From CAYSPT01 sp964432985 (GTDB lineage: Bacteria; Muiribacteriota; CAYSPT01): a stretch of DNA of 64,000 bases. Below are positions 9,031 to 17,366 of this stretch, piece by piece. Each line of letters begins with the position of its first letter. The stretch's first letter is position 1. The notes beneath the pieces were generated by a model that did not search any database, was not told the DNA's origin, and saw only the letters and a list, made by a program, of their open reading frames with translations. The stretch is taken from assembly GCA_964432985.1 (NCBI GenBank), contig CAYSPT010000021.1:15106-79105 (forward strand). The letters run 5' to 3'. The translations under genes were made by a program, and so were the position numbers.

Positions 9031-10065
9031 ATGGCTTCCCCCCGGGCATCTGTAATCATCGTCAACTGGAACGGCGGTCCTCTGGTAATGGAGGCTGTGC
9101 GATCGGTTCTGTCACAGACGATTGCTTCACAATTGAAGGTGATCGTGGTTGACAACGGTTCCACTGACGGATCTCCCGAGGAACTGGACCGTGAATTCGG
9201 CACAAGCATCCATCTGGTCAGGTTGGCGGTAAATTTCGGTTTCGCCGGCGGCAACAACCATGGCTTTGCCTGTGCGGAGGGCGAGTACGTGCTGCTGCTC
9301 AACAACGACGCCGTTGCCGAACCGGCCTGGGCGGAATCGCTTATAAAGGCTGCAGAATCCGATGAAGATATTGGAATGTGCACATCGAAGATCCTTTGCT
9401 ACAAGGATCGTACTGTCATTGATAACGCCGGGCATTTGATGTTCCGTGACGGACTCAATCGCAGCCGCGGTCACATGAGGCCTGACACGGGAAGATACGA
9501 TCGGACTGAAGAGAGCCTGTTCGCCAGCGGATGTGCAGCCCTCTACCGTCTGGATGCTGTTCGTCACTGGGGAGGATTTGACGAGGACTTTTTTGCGTAC
9601 GGCGACGATGCGGACCTTGGTCTCAAGCTCAGGCTGTCGGGGTACCGGTGCCTGTATGTGCCCGAATCGGTGGTGTACCATCACCAGTCCCGCAGTACCT
9701 CACGGCATTCTTTGAAGAAAATCTACTGGGTTGAACGCAACCGGATTTGGGTACTGATCAAATTCTTTCCCATGTGGTATGTCCTGACCAGCCCGTTGTA
9801 CACGGCACAACGCCTGTATAAAAGCTGGCTGGCCGGCCGCCGCCATGAGGGGTTGGCCGGGTACCTGGTCGAGAACCACCCGGAATTCCTTATCATCGGC
9901 GTCCTGCTGCGGGCATGGATCGACGCCGTGAAACTGCTTCCTGGAATGATCGTCAAACGTTGGCGCATCAGACGAAAAAGAAAGATCTCTCCGGCGCAAT
10001 TAAAGGCATTGCTCAGACGATTCGCCGTTCCTACGCGGGAGATGTCGTTTGGTAAAATCAGCTAA
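9031..10065 (+). CDS. Glycosyltransferase family 2 (WbbL/rhamnosyltransferase-like)
   Basis: The start is set at ATG 9031 because AGGAGG lies five bases upstream; an in-frame ATG at 8989 lacks a ribosome site. The product has 344 residues. The GT-A domain begins ASVIIVNWNGG, has VVDNGSTDGS (39-48), and carries its acidic motif in LLLNNDA (88-94). Later motifs are FASGCAALYRLDA and GGFDEDFFAYGDDADLGLKL, typical of WbbL-type rhamnosyltransferases. The C-terminal part has an amphipathic, basic membrane-associated region. It probably adds a sugar, possibly rhamnose given the rfb genes nearby, to a lipid-linked glycan. Confidence 0.9.
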   Translation: MASPRASVIIVNWNGGPLVMEAVRSVLSQTIASQLKVIVVDNGSTDGSPEELDREFGTSIHLVRLAVNFGFAGGNNHGFACAEGEYVLLLNNDAVAEPAWAESLIKAAESDEDIGMCTSKILCYKDRTVIDNAGHLMFRDGLNRSRGHMRPDTGRYDRTEESLFASGCAALYRLDAVRHWGGFDEDFFAYGDDADLGLKLRLSGYRCLYVPESVVYHHQSRSTSRHSLKKIYWVERNRIWVLIKFFPMWYVLTSPLYTAQRLYKSWLAGRRHEGLAGYLVENHPEFLIIGVLLRAWIDAVKLLPGMIVKRWRIRRKRKISPAQLKALLRRFAVPTREMSFGKIS

Positions 10066-10094
10066 TCGCCTGCGTGACGTCTTAAGCCCTGTTA

Positions 10095-11111
10095 TCACTT
10101 ATCAGGCGGTTTAATTGGCGCTAATGCGGGGGATTTCGTCCGGAGAGGATAAAAAAAACATCTGAGATAGTGCTCTTTGAGACTGCCTTTTCTCTCCCGG
10201 CAGGTCCGGCAAAGCGGATTTTGGTGCAACGCCTTGTGTTTTACCTGCCGTCTCAATAAGCGGCTCCTGGAGTTGTTCCAGATCTTCTGCAGCGAATCCT
10301 CCTTCAAATCTCCCAGGACATAGGTTTCGTCATAATCGAAGCAGCAAGGGACCACCTTGCCGGCAGCGGTGACTTGCACACTGGTCCAGGGAGTGATACA
10401 GCGGGGGGCCGGCCGTTGTTTGAAAGCTTTTGAGTAGGTGTCTTCGTCGCCCTGTTCGGCTATTCTGCCAATCGAAACATTCTTGACCAGCAGGGGATTC
10501 AGGAAAACTTCGTCAATTCCTTCTATCGCCCATATCCTTTTGAAGGCTTTTGCGTCTTTTTTGTTTTTCTTCATGTACGTCATCGCTACGATTATTTCCA
10601 ACTTGCTCTTTCTCTCGTTTTTCAAGTTCACCAACCGGTGGATATTTGTCACCGCTTCATTGTAATCGGCGTTTCCCCCCCGGAAATACTTGTATGTCCT
10701 GTCATCAATCGCGTCCAGGGAAATCTGGATGGTACCCAGTGAGGATGCGAGCAGCCGTTCGCACACTTCCTCTGACAGCAATTTGGGATTGGTACTTATT
10801 CTGGTCTTGATACCTTTGCGGGATGTGTAGTTGATCATGCCGTCAATTTCCGGATGGAGCAATGGGTCTCCCAGAAAATGCAGCCATATCTCATTGTTCC
10901 ATTCGGCCTGGTCTATTATCTTCTTAAAAAGGTCCATCTCCATGTGCTTGATTTTTCTGGACATACTGCTTCTGGCGCACATAATACACTGCATCATGCA
11001 GGCATTTGTTGTTTCGAGCAGTTGAATGACAGGCTTGTTAAGAGCTTTTTCCAGTTTCAGAGAATACGAAATGTACTCCAGGATTAAGTTTTTCAACGTT
11101 CTGAGCTTCAT
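10095..11111 (-). CDS. Radical SAM protein with SPASM-type C-terminus
   Basis: Starting at ATG 11111 the product has about 338 residues; a TTG at 11138 is possible but neither start has a clear ribosome site. The 4Fe-4S motif CMMQCIMC (cysteines at about 38, 42 and 45) follows VIQLLETTNA. WLHFLGDPLLHPEI is a radical SAM core motif. The C-terminal part carries CITPWTSVQV, VVPCCFDYDE and CRTCRERKG, cysteines that should bind an auxiliary cluster. SPASM members modify peptides, proteins or sugars by radical chemistry; this one may modify a glycan precursor given its place. The DNA is AT-richer than its neighbours. Confidence 0.85.
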   Translation of the reverse strand: MKLRTLKNLILEYISYSLKLEKALNKPVIQLLETTNACMMQCIMCARSSMSRKIKHMEMDLFKKIIDQAEWNNEIWLHFLGDPLLHPEIDGMINYTSRKGIKTRISTNPKLLSEEVCERLLASSLGTIQISLDAIDDRTYKYFRGGNADYNEAVTNIHRLVNLKNERKSKLEIIVAMTYMKKNKKDAKAFKRIWAIEGIDEVFLNPLLVKNVSIGRIAEQGDEDTYSKAFKQRPAPRCITPWTSVQVTAAGKVVPCCFDYDETYVLGDLKEDSLQKIWNNSRSRLLRRQVKHKALHQNPLCRTCRERKGSLKEHYLRCFFYPLRTKSPALAPIKPPDK

Positions 11112-11207
11112 ACGGCTATTATATATATGAACAACCAATTTTTCTACTATAATATTTATGGGAATTGAACTGCAGCATTACATTTAAAAACATACGGTTA
11201 AATTAGC

Positions 11208-11235
11208 TTGCTAATTATACGATTAAGCGTATAAA
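11208..11235 (+). promoter_or_regulatory. Candidate promoter for the second sulfotransferase
   Basis: TTGCTA (11208-11213), a 16-base spacer and TATAAA (11230-11235) sit about 40 bases before the sulfotransferase start at 11276, in an AT-rich divergent gap (11112-11275). Confidence 0.4.
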
Positions 11236-11275
11236 TTGTAATCATCTAGGACGGAAAGGATTTTCCGGTAACGAC

Positions 11276-12067
11276 ATGCATTACGATCCCGTCCCATCTT
11301 TGGGAGTGATAATCTGCGGGTTTGAGCGAGGCGGGACAACACTGATTGAAGAGTTGTTTAGACGGTACTCGTCTTTTCAGGGGGCATTCGAAATAGGATT
11401 TCTTCTGTGCCGCAAACCGGAAGATTTTTTGAATTGTGAACCTCACGTTTCCATATTGATGAGAACATGGAAAATCAATAAAGAAAGCCTTGAATACATA
11501 TGCCGGGGAAAAAACTGGGCTGAAGCGTATGAAAGGCTGCGAGAGCGGTCGGATTCACTATCAGAAAAAACGGCGAAGCTGTTTGATAAAACACCGGCCT
11601 ATATGAGATCGTTGAGCGACGTAATGACTCGTGCGTCATCCACACCCTGTATCGTAATCGTTCGTGATCCTCGGTCAGTCATATGGTCGTGGTCGAAGCG
11701 AAGCAGGATACCCGGCATTATCTGGAAAAGGGTGTGTTTGAAAGGTGCCATAATACGATACAACTGGTATGGTGAAGGGTATGCAAAGGCAATTGCGAAT
11801 GGTTTTTCAGACAGGATTCTGCTGGTTAAATATGAAGAGTTGTGCATGAATCCGGTTGAGGAAGTAAAAAGGATGTTTGATTTTGCCGGGTTGGTTTTCG
11901 AGAGAGAAAAGGTCTCTCTCGATTCACCGTATGGCGGTGTCTATGGAAAACGGATTTCAGCGGAATACATTACAGAATACAGAAAAGGTTTCTCAAAAAA
12001 GGTATGCGACAGAATACTAAGCGGGACACAGCAATTCGCCGACTGGCATTGGAGGTCATGCCTTTGA
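11276..12067 (+). CDS. Sulfotransferase family protein
   Basis: This 263-residue protein has the PAPS loop CGFERGGTTLIEELF at residues 14-28 and the 3'-phosphate motif IVIVRDPRSVIWSW in the middle, in which the Arg and Ser are the usual contacts. LLVKYEELCMNPVEEV is the conserved family helix. It should sulfate a glycan or lipid with PAPS as donor. ATG 11276 is preceded by GGAAAGGA at a rather long distance. Its stop overlaps the 3' end of the convergent glycosyltransferase by 12 bases. Base composition is AT-richer than the flanking transferases, which suggests recent acquisition. Confidence 0.85.
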   Translation: MHYDPVPSLGVIICGFERGGTTLIEELFRRYSSFQGAFEIGFLLCRKPEDFLNCEPHVSILMRTWKINKESLEYICRGKNWAEAYERLRERSDSLSEKTAKLFDKTPAYMRSLSDVMTRASSTPCIVIVRDPRSVIWSWSKRSRIPGIIWKRVCLKGAIIRYNWYGEGYAKAIANGFSDRILLVKYEELCMNPVEEVKRMFDFAGLVFEREKVSLDSPYGGVYGKRISAEYITEYRKGFSKKVCDRILSGTQQFADWHWRSCL

Positions 12068-12931
12068 GGGCAACAGGTACCTCTTTACCAGGTACGAACG
12101 TGAAGCGTAGTTGTGTTTCTCTCTGAATATCAGCTTTCTGAGAGAACTTCCCTTACAGGTACGGTCTATCGAAGCCCCCTCTTTGTGTGTGGCGGAGATT
12201 CTGCTCGTGTAGAAGGTTTTTAGTTTTTTCCGGTACAGCATCTCTGCCAGGATCCATTCCTCCTGGAACAAAAACGTTCCTTCATCAAAACCATAAAGAC
12301 ACTTGAAGAAAGCCGGAGTAAAAATCAGCAGGCATCCATGCACCGCGTAAACACATGTTTCTCCCGAACTTTTCTCGACCATCCGGTTGAGATCGAGCCG
12401 GGGGATCAGCAAGTTGAGAACGCCGTACAGCATGAAATGAAAAAAATGAACCACCCGGCCTATTCCGGTGGTGAAAACCAGCCTGAGTTTTACCCTGTTG
12501 AAAACCGGGCGTTCGAGGCTGAATGGGCTCTGGGCATTTCCGTCCAGGTCGATGATCCGGGGGCCGATGAGGGCGATATCGGCATCGTTTTCGAATAACG
12601 CTGTCACAGTCTGCTTGAATTCACCGGTCAGGTCGAAATCGATATCGCTGTTGGTCGTTATGACAAAATCGCACCCGTCTTCCCGGGCCGCGCCCATACC
12701 AGTATTCAAAGCCCTGGCGAATCCAACATTTTTATCCTGGAGAATGATCCTGGTTCGGGACCGGCCGTGATACTTGTTATACAAGGTGGTTCCGCTGCCG
12801 TCGGGAGACGCATTATCCACGACATAGACCATTACATCGTTGAACAACTCGCTTGCGTATACCCGGTCAAGCAGCAACTCCGTGTCCTGCAAAGTCAAAT
12901 AATTAAGAATTACCAGTCCGAACCTGTACAT
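12056..12931 (-). CDS. Glycosyltransferase family 2
   Basis: ATG 12931 is chosen over an in-frame GTG at 12958 because GAGGA lies seven bases upstream and the upstream gene ends at 12945. The product has 291 residues. The GT-A fold is shown by RFGLVILNYLTLQDTELLL, VVDNASPDGSG, NVGFARALNTGM and the acidic motif in VITTNSDIDF. Late motifs CVYAVHGCLLIF and GFDEGTFLFQEEWILAEML are those of WbbL-like transferases. It follows the GT4 gene by 13 bases, so the pair is probably one operon building the same glycan. Donor and acceptor are unknown. Confidence 0.88.
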   Translation of the reverse strand: MYRFGLVILNYLTLQDTELLLDRVYASELFNDVMVYVVDNASPDGSGTTLYNKYHGRSRTRIILQDKNVGFARALNTGMGAAREDGCDFVITTNSDIDFDLTGEFKQTVTALFENDADIALIGPRIIDLDGNAQSPFSLERPVFNRVKLRLVFTTGIGRVVHFFHFMLYGVLNLLIPRLDLNRMVEKSSGETCVYAVHGCLLIFTPAFFKCLYGFDEGTFLFQEEWILAEMLYRKKLKTFYTSRISATHKEGASIDRTCKGSSLRKLIFREKHNYASRSYLVKRYLLPSKA

Positions 12932-12944
12932 TAGACGGTCCTCA

Positions 12945-14048
12945 TCAGCCGATATCACGGTAGGCTTCGAGCAGACGCTTCTTCATCGACTCGAGCCGCC
13001 AGTGTCTGTCAAACAGCTTTCTTCCATTGTTTCCCAGTATTTCAACCATTTCCTGATTACTACTCAACGCCAGGATGACGTGCTGCAATGCTGCCTTCGA
13101 GCCATAGGGAACGGCCACACCGTTACCGATTGATTCCACCCGGTCCGCGGCCAGGGTACCTTCTCCGACAATGATGGGTCTGCCGTACGCCATGCTGGTG
13201 AACAGCTTGTTCGGGCTGACCCATTTCTGGCTGGGGCTTACCGGGTCCGTAACCTGGATGAAAACATCGAAGCGGCTTTCCAGGTCCGGCAGGTCCTCAT
13301 GGGGTACCCATCCGGTGAAAACCACGTTTTCATAGTTTTCCGACAACTGCCGTATCTGCCTTTCCAGCGGCCCGAATCCACCGATTACCAGCGTGATTCC
13401 ATGGTCTTTCAAGGTGCCCGCTGTTTCGATGATGGTTCTCAGGTTCCTGCCCTCCACCAGGGACCCGATGTACCCGATCATGAATTCATTTCCTGGATTA
13501 TTGGTCGCTTCAGGCGGGTGGTAGTAGGGAACATTGGCAATTTCAGCTACCTTCTTGGTCCAAACAGGCCCGTGCTGTGACAGCCTGGCTTTATCGGTGA
13601 CAATGAATAGATCGGCGTGGGCAATTACCGCCGCTTCGAGGCGTTTGGCCAGATTCCCCAACCACCCCGGCCACCCTGCGGGCAGCGCGGCGTAGTAGGG
13701 ATCAAAGCAGTGATAAATAAACTTCTTTCCCCGCAGCCTGGCGGCGAACCACCCGACCAGTCCGGTGTCAAGGTCTATGGCGTGGATGTAATCGCACCGG
13801 GTAAACAACAGGGTAAAAAAGAGCCAGATTTCGAAGAGGATCAGTTTCAATAATGTTTGCCAGTTGTAAAATCCGGCTTTCAACCTGCATGTTTTATAGG
13901 TTATATTTTCGTGTTCGACAAATGGCCGGTAATCTCCTTCCCTGTCCCACAGGAAGCAGTCGACCACGTACTTTTCAGACAGGATTACGAGCAGTTTTGC
14001 ATACCCGGTGTCTTTGGGATACGCGCGAAGCAGCGCTGTCTTTTTCAT
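12945..14048 (-). CDS. Glycosyltransferase family 4 (GT-B fold)
   Basis: Starting at ATG 14048 (MKKTALLRAYPKDTGYAK) the product has 367 residues. An upstream TTG at 14084 is open but unlikely. The C-terminal donor-binding half contains FMIGYIGSLVEGRNLRTIIE, LVIGGFGPLERQI and SPNKLFTSMAYGRPIIVGEG, the region equivalent to the family's EX7E motif. This matches GT4-like retaining glycosyltransferases of polysaccharide loci. The start region, with the first ~17 codons, recurs in degraded form at 16340-16398, showing that a copy once lay there. Confidence 0.88.
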   Translation of the reverse strand: MKKTALLRAYPKDTGYAKLLVILSEKYVVDCFLWDREGDYRPFVEHENITYKTCRLKAGFYNWQTLLKLILFEIWLFFTLLFTRCDYIHAIDLDTGLVGWFAARLRGKKFIYHCFDPYYAALPAGWPGWLGNLAKRLEAAVIAHADLFIVTDKARLSQHGPVWTKKVAEIANVPYYHPPEATNNPGNEFMIGYIGSLVEGRNLRTIIETAGTLKDHGITLVIGGFGPLERQIRQLSENYENVVFTGWVPHEDLPDLESRFDVFIQVTDPVSPSQKWVSPNKLFTSMAYGRPIIVGEGTLAADRVESIGNGVAVPYGSKAALQHVILALSSNQEMVEILGNNGRKLFDRHWRLESMKKRLLEAYRDIG

Positions 14049-14160
14049 TGGAATTATTGTAACATTATGCCTGGTAGCGGTCAAAAGAATTGTGGTGATA
14101 CCTCATTAGCTTTTGGGTCATTCATTTCAGAGGACTGTTACTTGATAATGGTGAGACCTA

Positions 14161-15447
14161 ATGAACGTCTGTTTGATTCATCCCCCCCAGCCGAACTCGC
14201 TGGATGACAGGCTTGATGTCCCCCTAGGGCTGCTGTATATAGCGGCGGTTTTACGGAAATCCGGATTCGAGACCACCATGGTCGATCTCAGCTCGTACCC
14301 GGAAGCCGACTGGCAACAGCTGATACCAGGGGCGGATATCTACGGGATAATGGTCTACACCTGCGCGTACTATATTGCCCGGAGAATCCGGGATCTTTGC
14401 AAGGAAATCAATCCCCGGGCTCCGGTGGCGGTGGGTGGTGCGCATCCCACCGCCTTGCCCGTGGCAACATCGGCCGATTTTGACTATGTCGTCACAGGTG
14501 AAGGAGAGTACGCTTTCAGGGAATTGGTACGAGACCTGGAGAGAGGTGTCACCGTGAGACCGATTAGTGGTGGGTATTCTGTTGAAGACCTGGACAGCCT
14601 CCCGCTGCCTGCCAGGGAATTGGTGGATCTTGCCAGCTATCACCGCAGAGTGGGAGAAGGTTTGGCTACATCGTTGATCACGTCCCGCGGATGTCCCTTC
14701 CAGTGTGCATTCTGCGGGAGCAAAACGATGTTCGGGCACACCAGGTATCGCTCGGTCGAACGTGTCATCGACGAAGTAAAAATGTTAAAAGGAGATGGAT
14801 TTGCCCATTTTATTTTCTATGATGACACCTTTGTCATGAACCGTGAAAGACTGTATCCACTGCTTGATGAATTAAAAAAGCTCGACATAACCTTCCGGTG
14901 TAATGGCCGGGCCAGCGTTAACACCCCGGAAGACTTCGAGCGTTTGAAGGACGCTGGTTGCCATACCGTAGCGTTTGGCGTCGAAAGCGGCTCTCAAAAG
15001 ATCTTGACGAGAATAAAAAAGCACGCCACCGTCCGGCAGAATCTCGCCGCCGTCATCAACGCGAAAAAAGCGGGCTTGCACACGAAGCTATACCTGGTGG
15101 TCGGTCTTCCCGGTGAGACCAGGGAAACGATAGAGGAAACAAAGCGGTTTATCGAGAAAGCCGATCCCGGTTCATACACCCTGTTCACGTTCGTCCCGCT
15201 TCCCGGCTGCGATATCTGGAATAATCCGCGAGACTACGGTGTCACCATATTGCACCGGGACTGGGGCCAGTATTATGTTATCGCCGGGCAGAACGAGGGC
15301 GGGATTACCTTGAGGACGGATACCTTCACACCGGGCGAACTGGTGGAGATGCGAAATGACCTGCTGCGATTCCTCAAGAGCAGGAAATGGAGTGGTACCG
15401 TAGAAGATTACGAAAAGCTGGTGACCTGGAGAAAGCTACAGGAATAG
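14161..15447 (+). CDS. B12-binding-domain radical SAM protein
   Basis: This 428-residue protein has an N-terminal Rossmann-like cobalamin-binding domain: MNVCLIHPPQ, PLGLLYIAAVL, VAVGGAHPTALP. A radical SAM domain follows with CPFQCAFC (Cys178, Cys182, Cys185) and FIFYDDTFVMNRER. No canonical DxHxxG cobalamin-ligand motif is seen, so B12 may bind base-off without a histidine ligand, or not at all. Such proteins often act as methyltransferases or ring-contracting enzymes on secondary metabolites and glycolipids. The gene diverges from the GT4 gene across 112 bases. Part of its last ~20 codons recurs at 16480-16500. Confidence 0.88.
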   Translation: MNVCLIHPPQPNSLDDRLDVPLGLLYIAAVLRKSGFETTMVDLSSYPEADWQQLIPGADIYGIMVYTCAYYIARRIRDLCKEINPRAPVAVGGAHPTALPVATSADFDYVVTGEGEYAFRELVRDLERGVTVRPISGGYSVEDLDSLPLPARELVDLASYHRRVGEGLATSLITSRGCPFQCAFCGSKTMFGHTRYRSVERVIDEVKMLKGDGFAHFIFYDDTFVMNRERLYPLLDELKKLDITFRCNGRASVNTPEDFERLKDAGCHTVAFGVESGSQKILTRIKKHATVRQNLAAVINAKKAGLHTKLYLVVGLPGETRETIEETKRFIEKADPGSYTLFTFVPLPGCDIWNNPRDYGVTILHRDWGQYYVIAGQNEGGITLRTDTFTPGELVEMRNDLLRFLKSRKWSGTVEDYEKLVTWRKLQE

Positions 15448-15480
15448 CTATCGTGACGGTTTACATTTACCGGGAAGCGA
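15411..15480 (+). pseudogene. Radical SAM tail joined to a remnant of a StrF-like gene start
   Basis: From 15415 the sequence AAAAGCTGGTGACCTG, then a shared GAAAG run, then CGGTTTACA and ACCGGGAAG matches 16483-16547. There the same bases form the leader and first codons of the intact StrF-like gene. After the stop of the radical SAM gene at 15447 it therefore looks like a deleted copy of that gene. It has no intact frame. Confidence 0.6.
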
Positions 15481-15520
15481 GCGGTGGATACGATTATGAA
15501 TGCTTGTCCATTGAATTGAA

Positions 15521-16327
15521 TTATCTCCTGCTGAATCTTTTTCTAAGTCTAGCCAGCCCGTAAACAAAAATATTTTTCATGTAATACATGTATTGCAAAC
15601 TTGCCGGGTAAGCGGTACTCCACACACCACACGTGGTGAAGATCACCTTATGTTGTTTTCTATATTTTTTTAATACCTTGTTTAATGTGCGATAGTAATC
15701 ATCCGGATAATTCCCCGGGCGAAAAAACGATAGTATCGAAAAGTGCGGCTTTTGCCCGGTAGATAGGTGATACACTACAGATGGTATGACATAAACATCA
15801 TATCCCCTATTCTTTACAGTAAGGCAATAGTCAATGATACAATGATGGAATCCGTCGCAGGTCTTATCATCAAAAGGAATTCTCGATAGTATACATCGTG
15901 GGACAAATACCAAACAGCCATCAACGGTATCAATCTTTTCAGGCTCAGTGACTCTTCTGTTACCAGCTCTTGTAGGAGGGGTACCGTGATAAATATTGGA
16001 AAGTACTTCCATTGTCTGGTATTCTTTCCCAACCGCGCCGGCGACTCCAGCAACTCCCAGATTGGGAATAGAGTCCAGCATAATTTCCGTATCCTTGAGA
16101 AAATTGCTATCTTCAAGACGTATATCTTGATGAACAAACATGACATATCGGCTCTGTGACTTTATTTGTGTCAGGCCATAGTGTAAAGCTTCAGGATAGG
16201 AACTGAATCTGCTTGACGTATTGTCAATGAGGATAAGTTCATAATCTACTGACTGATTATGCAAGCTGTCTAACAGATACTCTTGTAAAATCTCTTTATT
16301 ATTAAATAAGGTTATTATAGAGAACAT
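15521..16327 (-). CDS. StrF-like glycosyltransferase (GT2-type), paralogue A
   Basis: The start is ATG 16327 (MFSIITLFNNKEILQEYLL), which aligns with the start of paralogue B at 16520; GGGAG lies just upstream. The longer open frame to 16453 reads through a remnant of another gene and is rejected. The product has 268 residues. YVMFVHQDIRLE carries the acidic DXD-like site, and VDGCLVFVPR, DGFHHCIIDYCLTVKNRGYDV and VIPSVVYHLS are shared with paralogue B. This is the StrF/Glyco_tranf_2_5 type of transferase. It is clearly AT-richer than B and lies on the opposite strand, suggesting separate acquisition. Confidence 0.8.
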   Translation of the reverse strand: MFSIITLFNNKEILQEYLLDSLHNQSVDYELILIDNTSSRFSSYPEALHYGLTQIKSQSRYVMFVHQDIRLEDSNFLKDTEIMLDSIPNLGVAGVAGAVGKEYQTMEVLSNIYHGTPPTRAGNRRVTEPEKIDTVDGCLVFVPRCILSRIPFDDKTCDGFHHCIIDYCLTVKNRGYDVYVIPSVVYHLSTGQKPHFSILSFFRPGNYPDDYYRTLNKVLKKYRKQHKVIFTTCGVWSTAYPASLQYMYYMKNIFVYGLARLRKRFSRR

Positions 16328-16339
16328 AGCTCCCGGACA

Positions 16340-16398
16340 TTCATTGCGCAGCCGGTGTCCCGGGGATATGCGTGAAGTAAGGCTATCTTTTTCATGTG
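16340..16398 (-). pseudogene. Remnant of a second GT4 gene (first codons only)
   Basis: From ATG 16395 on the minus strand the frame reads MKKIALLHAYPRDTGCAM and soon ends in TAA at 16315. The intact GT4 gene starts MKKTALLRAYPKDTGYAK at 14048. The similarity continues upstream, from 16396 to about 16440, and matches 14049-14095, including GCCTGGTAGC. This is a decayed duplicate of the GT4 start and its leader. Confidence 0.8.
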
Positions 16399-16519
16399 AA
16401 GTATTGTAGCATCCGCCCTGGTAGCAGTCAAAAGGATTATGATACATCATCATTGAAAGTGATTATTCACCTTTGAGGATGTAAAAGCTGGTGACCTGAG
16501 GAAAGATACGGGGATAATC

Positions 16520-17350
16520 ATGTTTGCAGTCGTCGCGGTTTACAATGACCGGGAAGTGCTCCAGCACTATCTGGTGGAAAGCTTGACCAGGCAAACAGTA
16601 CCGTACGAGTTTATACCCGTGGACAACACAGAGGGTGATTACAGTTCTTGCGCGCGTGCTTTAAATGAAGGGGCGGCCCGGATCGAGTCAGACAGCCGTT
16701 ATGTTCTTTTCATACATCAGGATATTCGTCTTCAGGGTGATGATTGGCTCGAAACTACGGAGAAAATGCTGGATACTTTACCTGACCTGGGTGTGGCCGG
16801 TGTTGCCGGGGCGGTAAAGAGCTCATGGTGGAGCAGGCAGGTGATTTCTAACGTGTTCCATGGCCACCCTCCCGAACAGGCGGGGAATCGGCGATGTGAA
16901 ACACCTGTACCGGTGGAAACAGTTGACGCGTGTTCTTTTATCATTCCGCGCCAGGTGATAGCCAGGTTTTCCTTCGATGAAGCCGTATGTGACGGGTTTC
17001 ACCTGCATGACGTCGATTACTGCCTTACCGTCAGGCAGGCGGGGCTGAACGTCTACTGCATTCCGTCCTCTGTGTACCACTTTTCAAAAGGGATGGCACA
17101 CACGTCTCCCTGGGGGATTCTGCGTCACCTGGGCGAGTTTCCCGGGGATTATTATCGCAGCTTGAAGAAGGTGTTGAAGAAGCACAGGGCCAGGCATTCC
17201 ACAATTTTCACCCCCTGCGGCACCTGGAGTACGCGTTATCCTCTCGCGGTGCAGCGAATTCTGCATTCCGTTATAATGTCGCTGATAATAGTGCGAAAAA
17301 CAGGATTTCGCAGCCAGCGGCACCACGATACAAAAACCGGTTTTAAATGA
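16520..17350 (+). CDS. StrF-like glycosyltransferase (GT2-type), paralogue B
   Basis: This 276-residue protein begins MFAVVAVYNDREVLQHYLV. YVLFIHQDIRLQG holds the acidic nucleotide-sugar site. VDACSFIIPRQVI, CDGFHLHDVDYCLTVRQAGL and CIPSSVYHFSKG mirror paralogue A. The two proteins are related over their whole length, including a shared TCGxWSTxYP motif near the C-terminus. It probably adds one sugar to the surface glycan. It is followed after 16 bases by the TylF-like methyltransferase, so the pair should be co-expressed. Its upstream DNA contains debris from a lost radical SAM gene copy. Confidence 0.82.
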   Translation: MFAVVAVYNDREVLQHYLVESLTRQTVPYEFIPVDNTEGDYSSCARALNEGAARIESDSRYVLFIHQDIRLQGDDWLETTEKMLDTLPDLGVAGVAGAVKSSWWSRQVISNVFHGHPPEQAGNRRCETPVPVETVDACSFIIPRQVIARFSFDEAVCDGFHLHDVDYCLTVRQAGLNVYCIPSSVYHFSKGMAHTSPWGILRHLGEFPGDYYRSLKKVLKKHRARHSTIFTPCGTWSTRYPLAVQRILHSVIMSLIIVRKTGFRSQRHHDTKTGFK

Positions 17351-17366
17351 CAAGGATTCGAGCGAT

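Noticed and set aside
16328..16453. N-terminal extension of StrF-like paralogue A
   Set aside because: These bases are a remnant of the GT4 start in another frame, and the paralogue begins at the position matching 16327.
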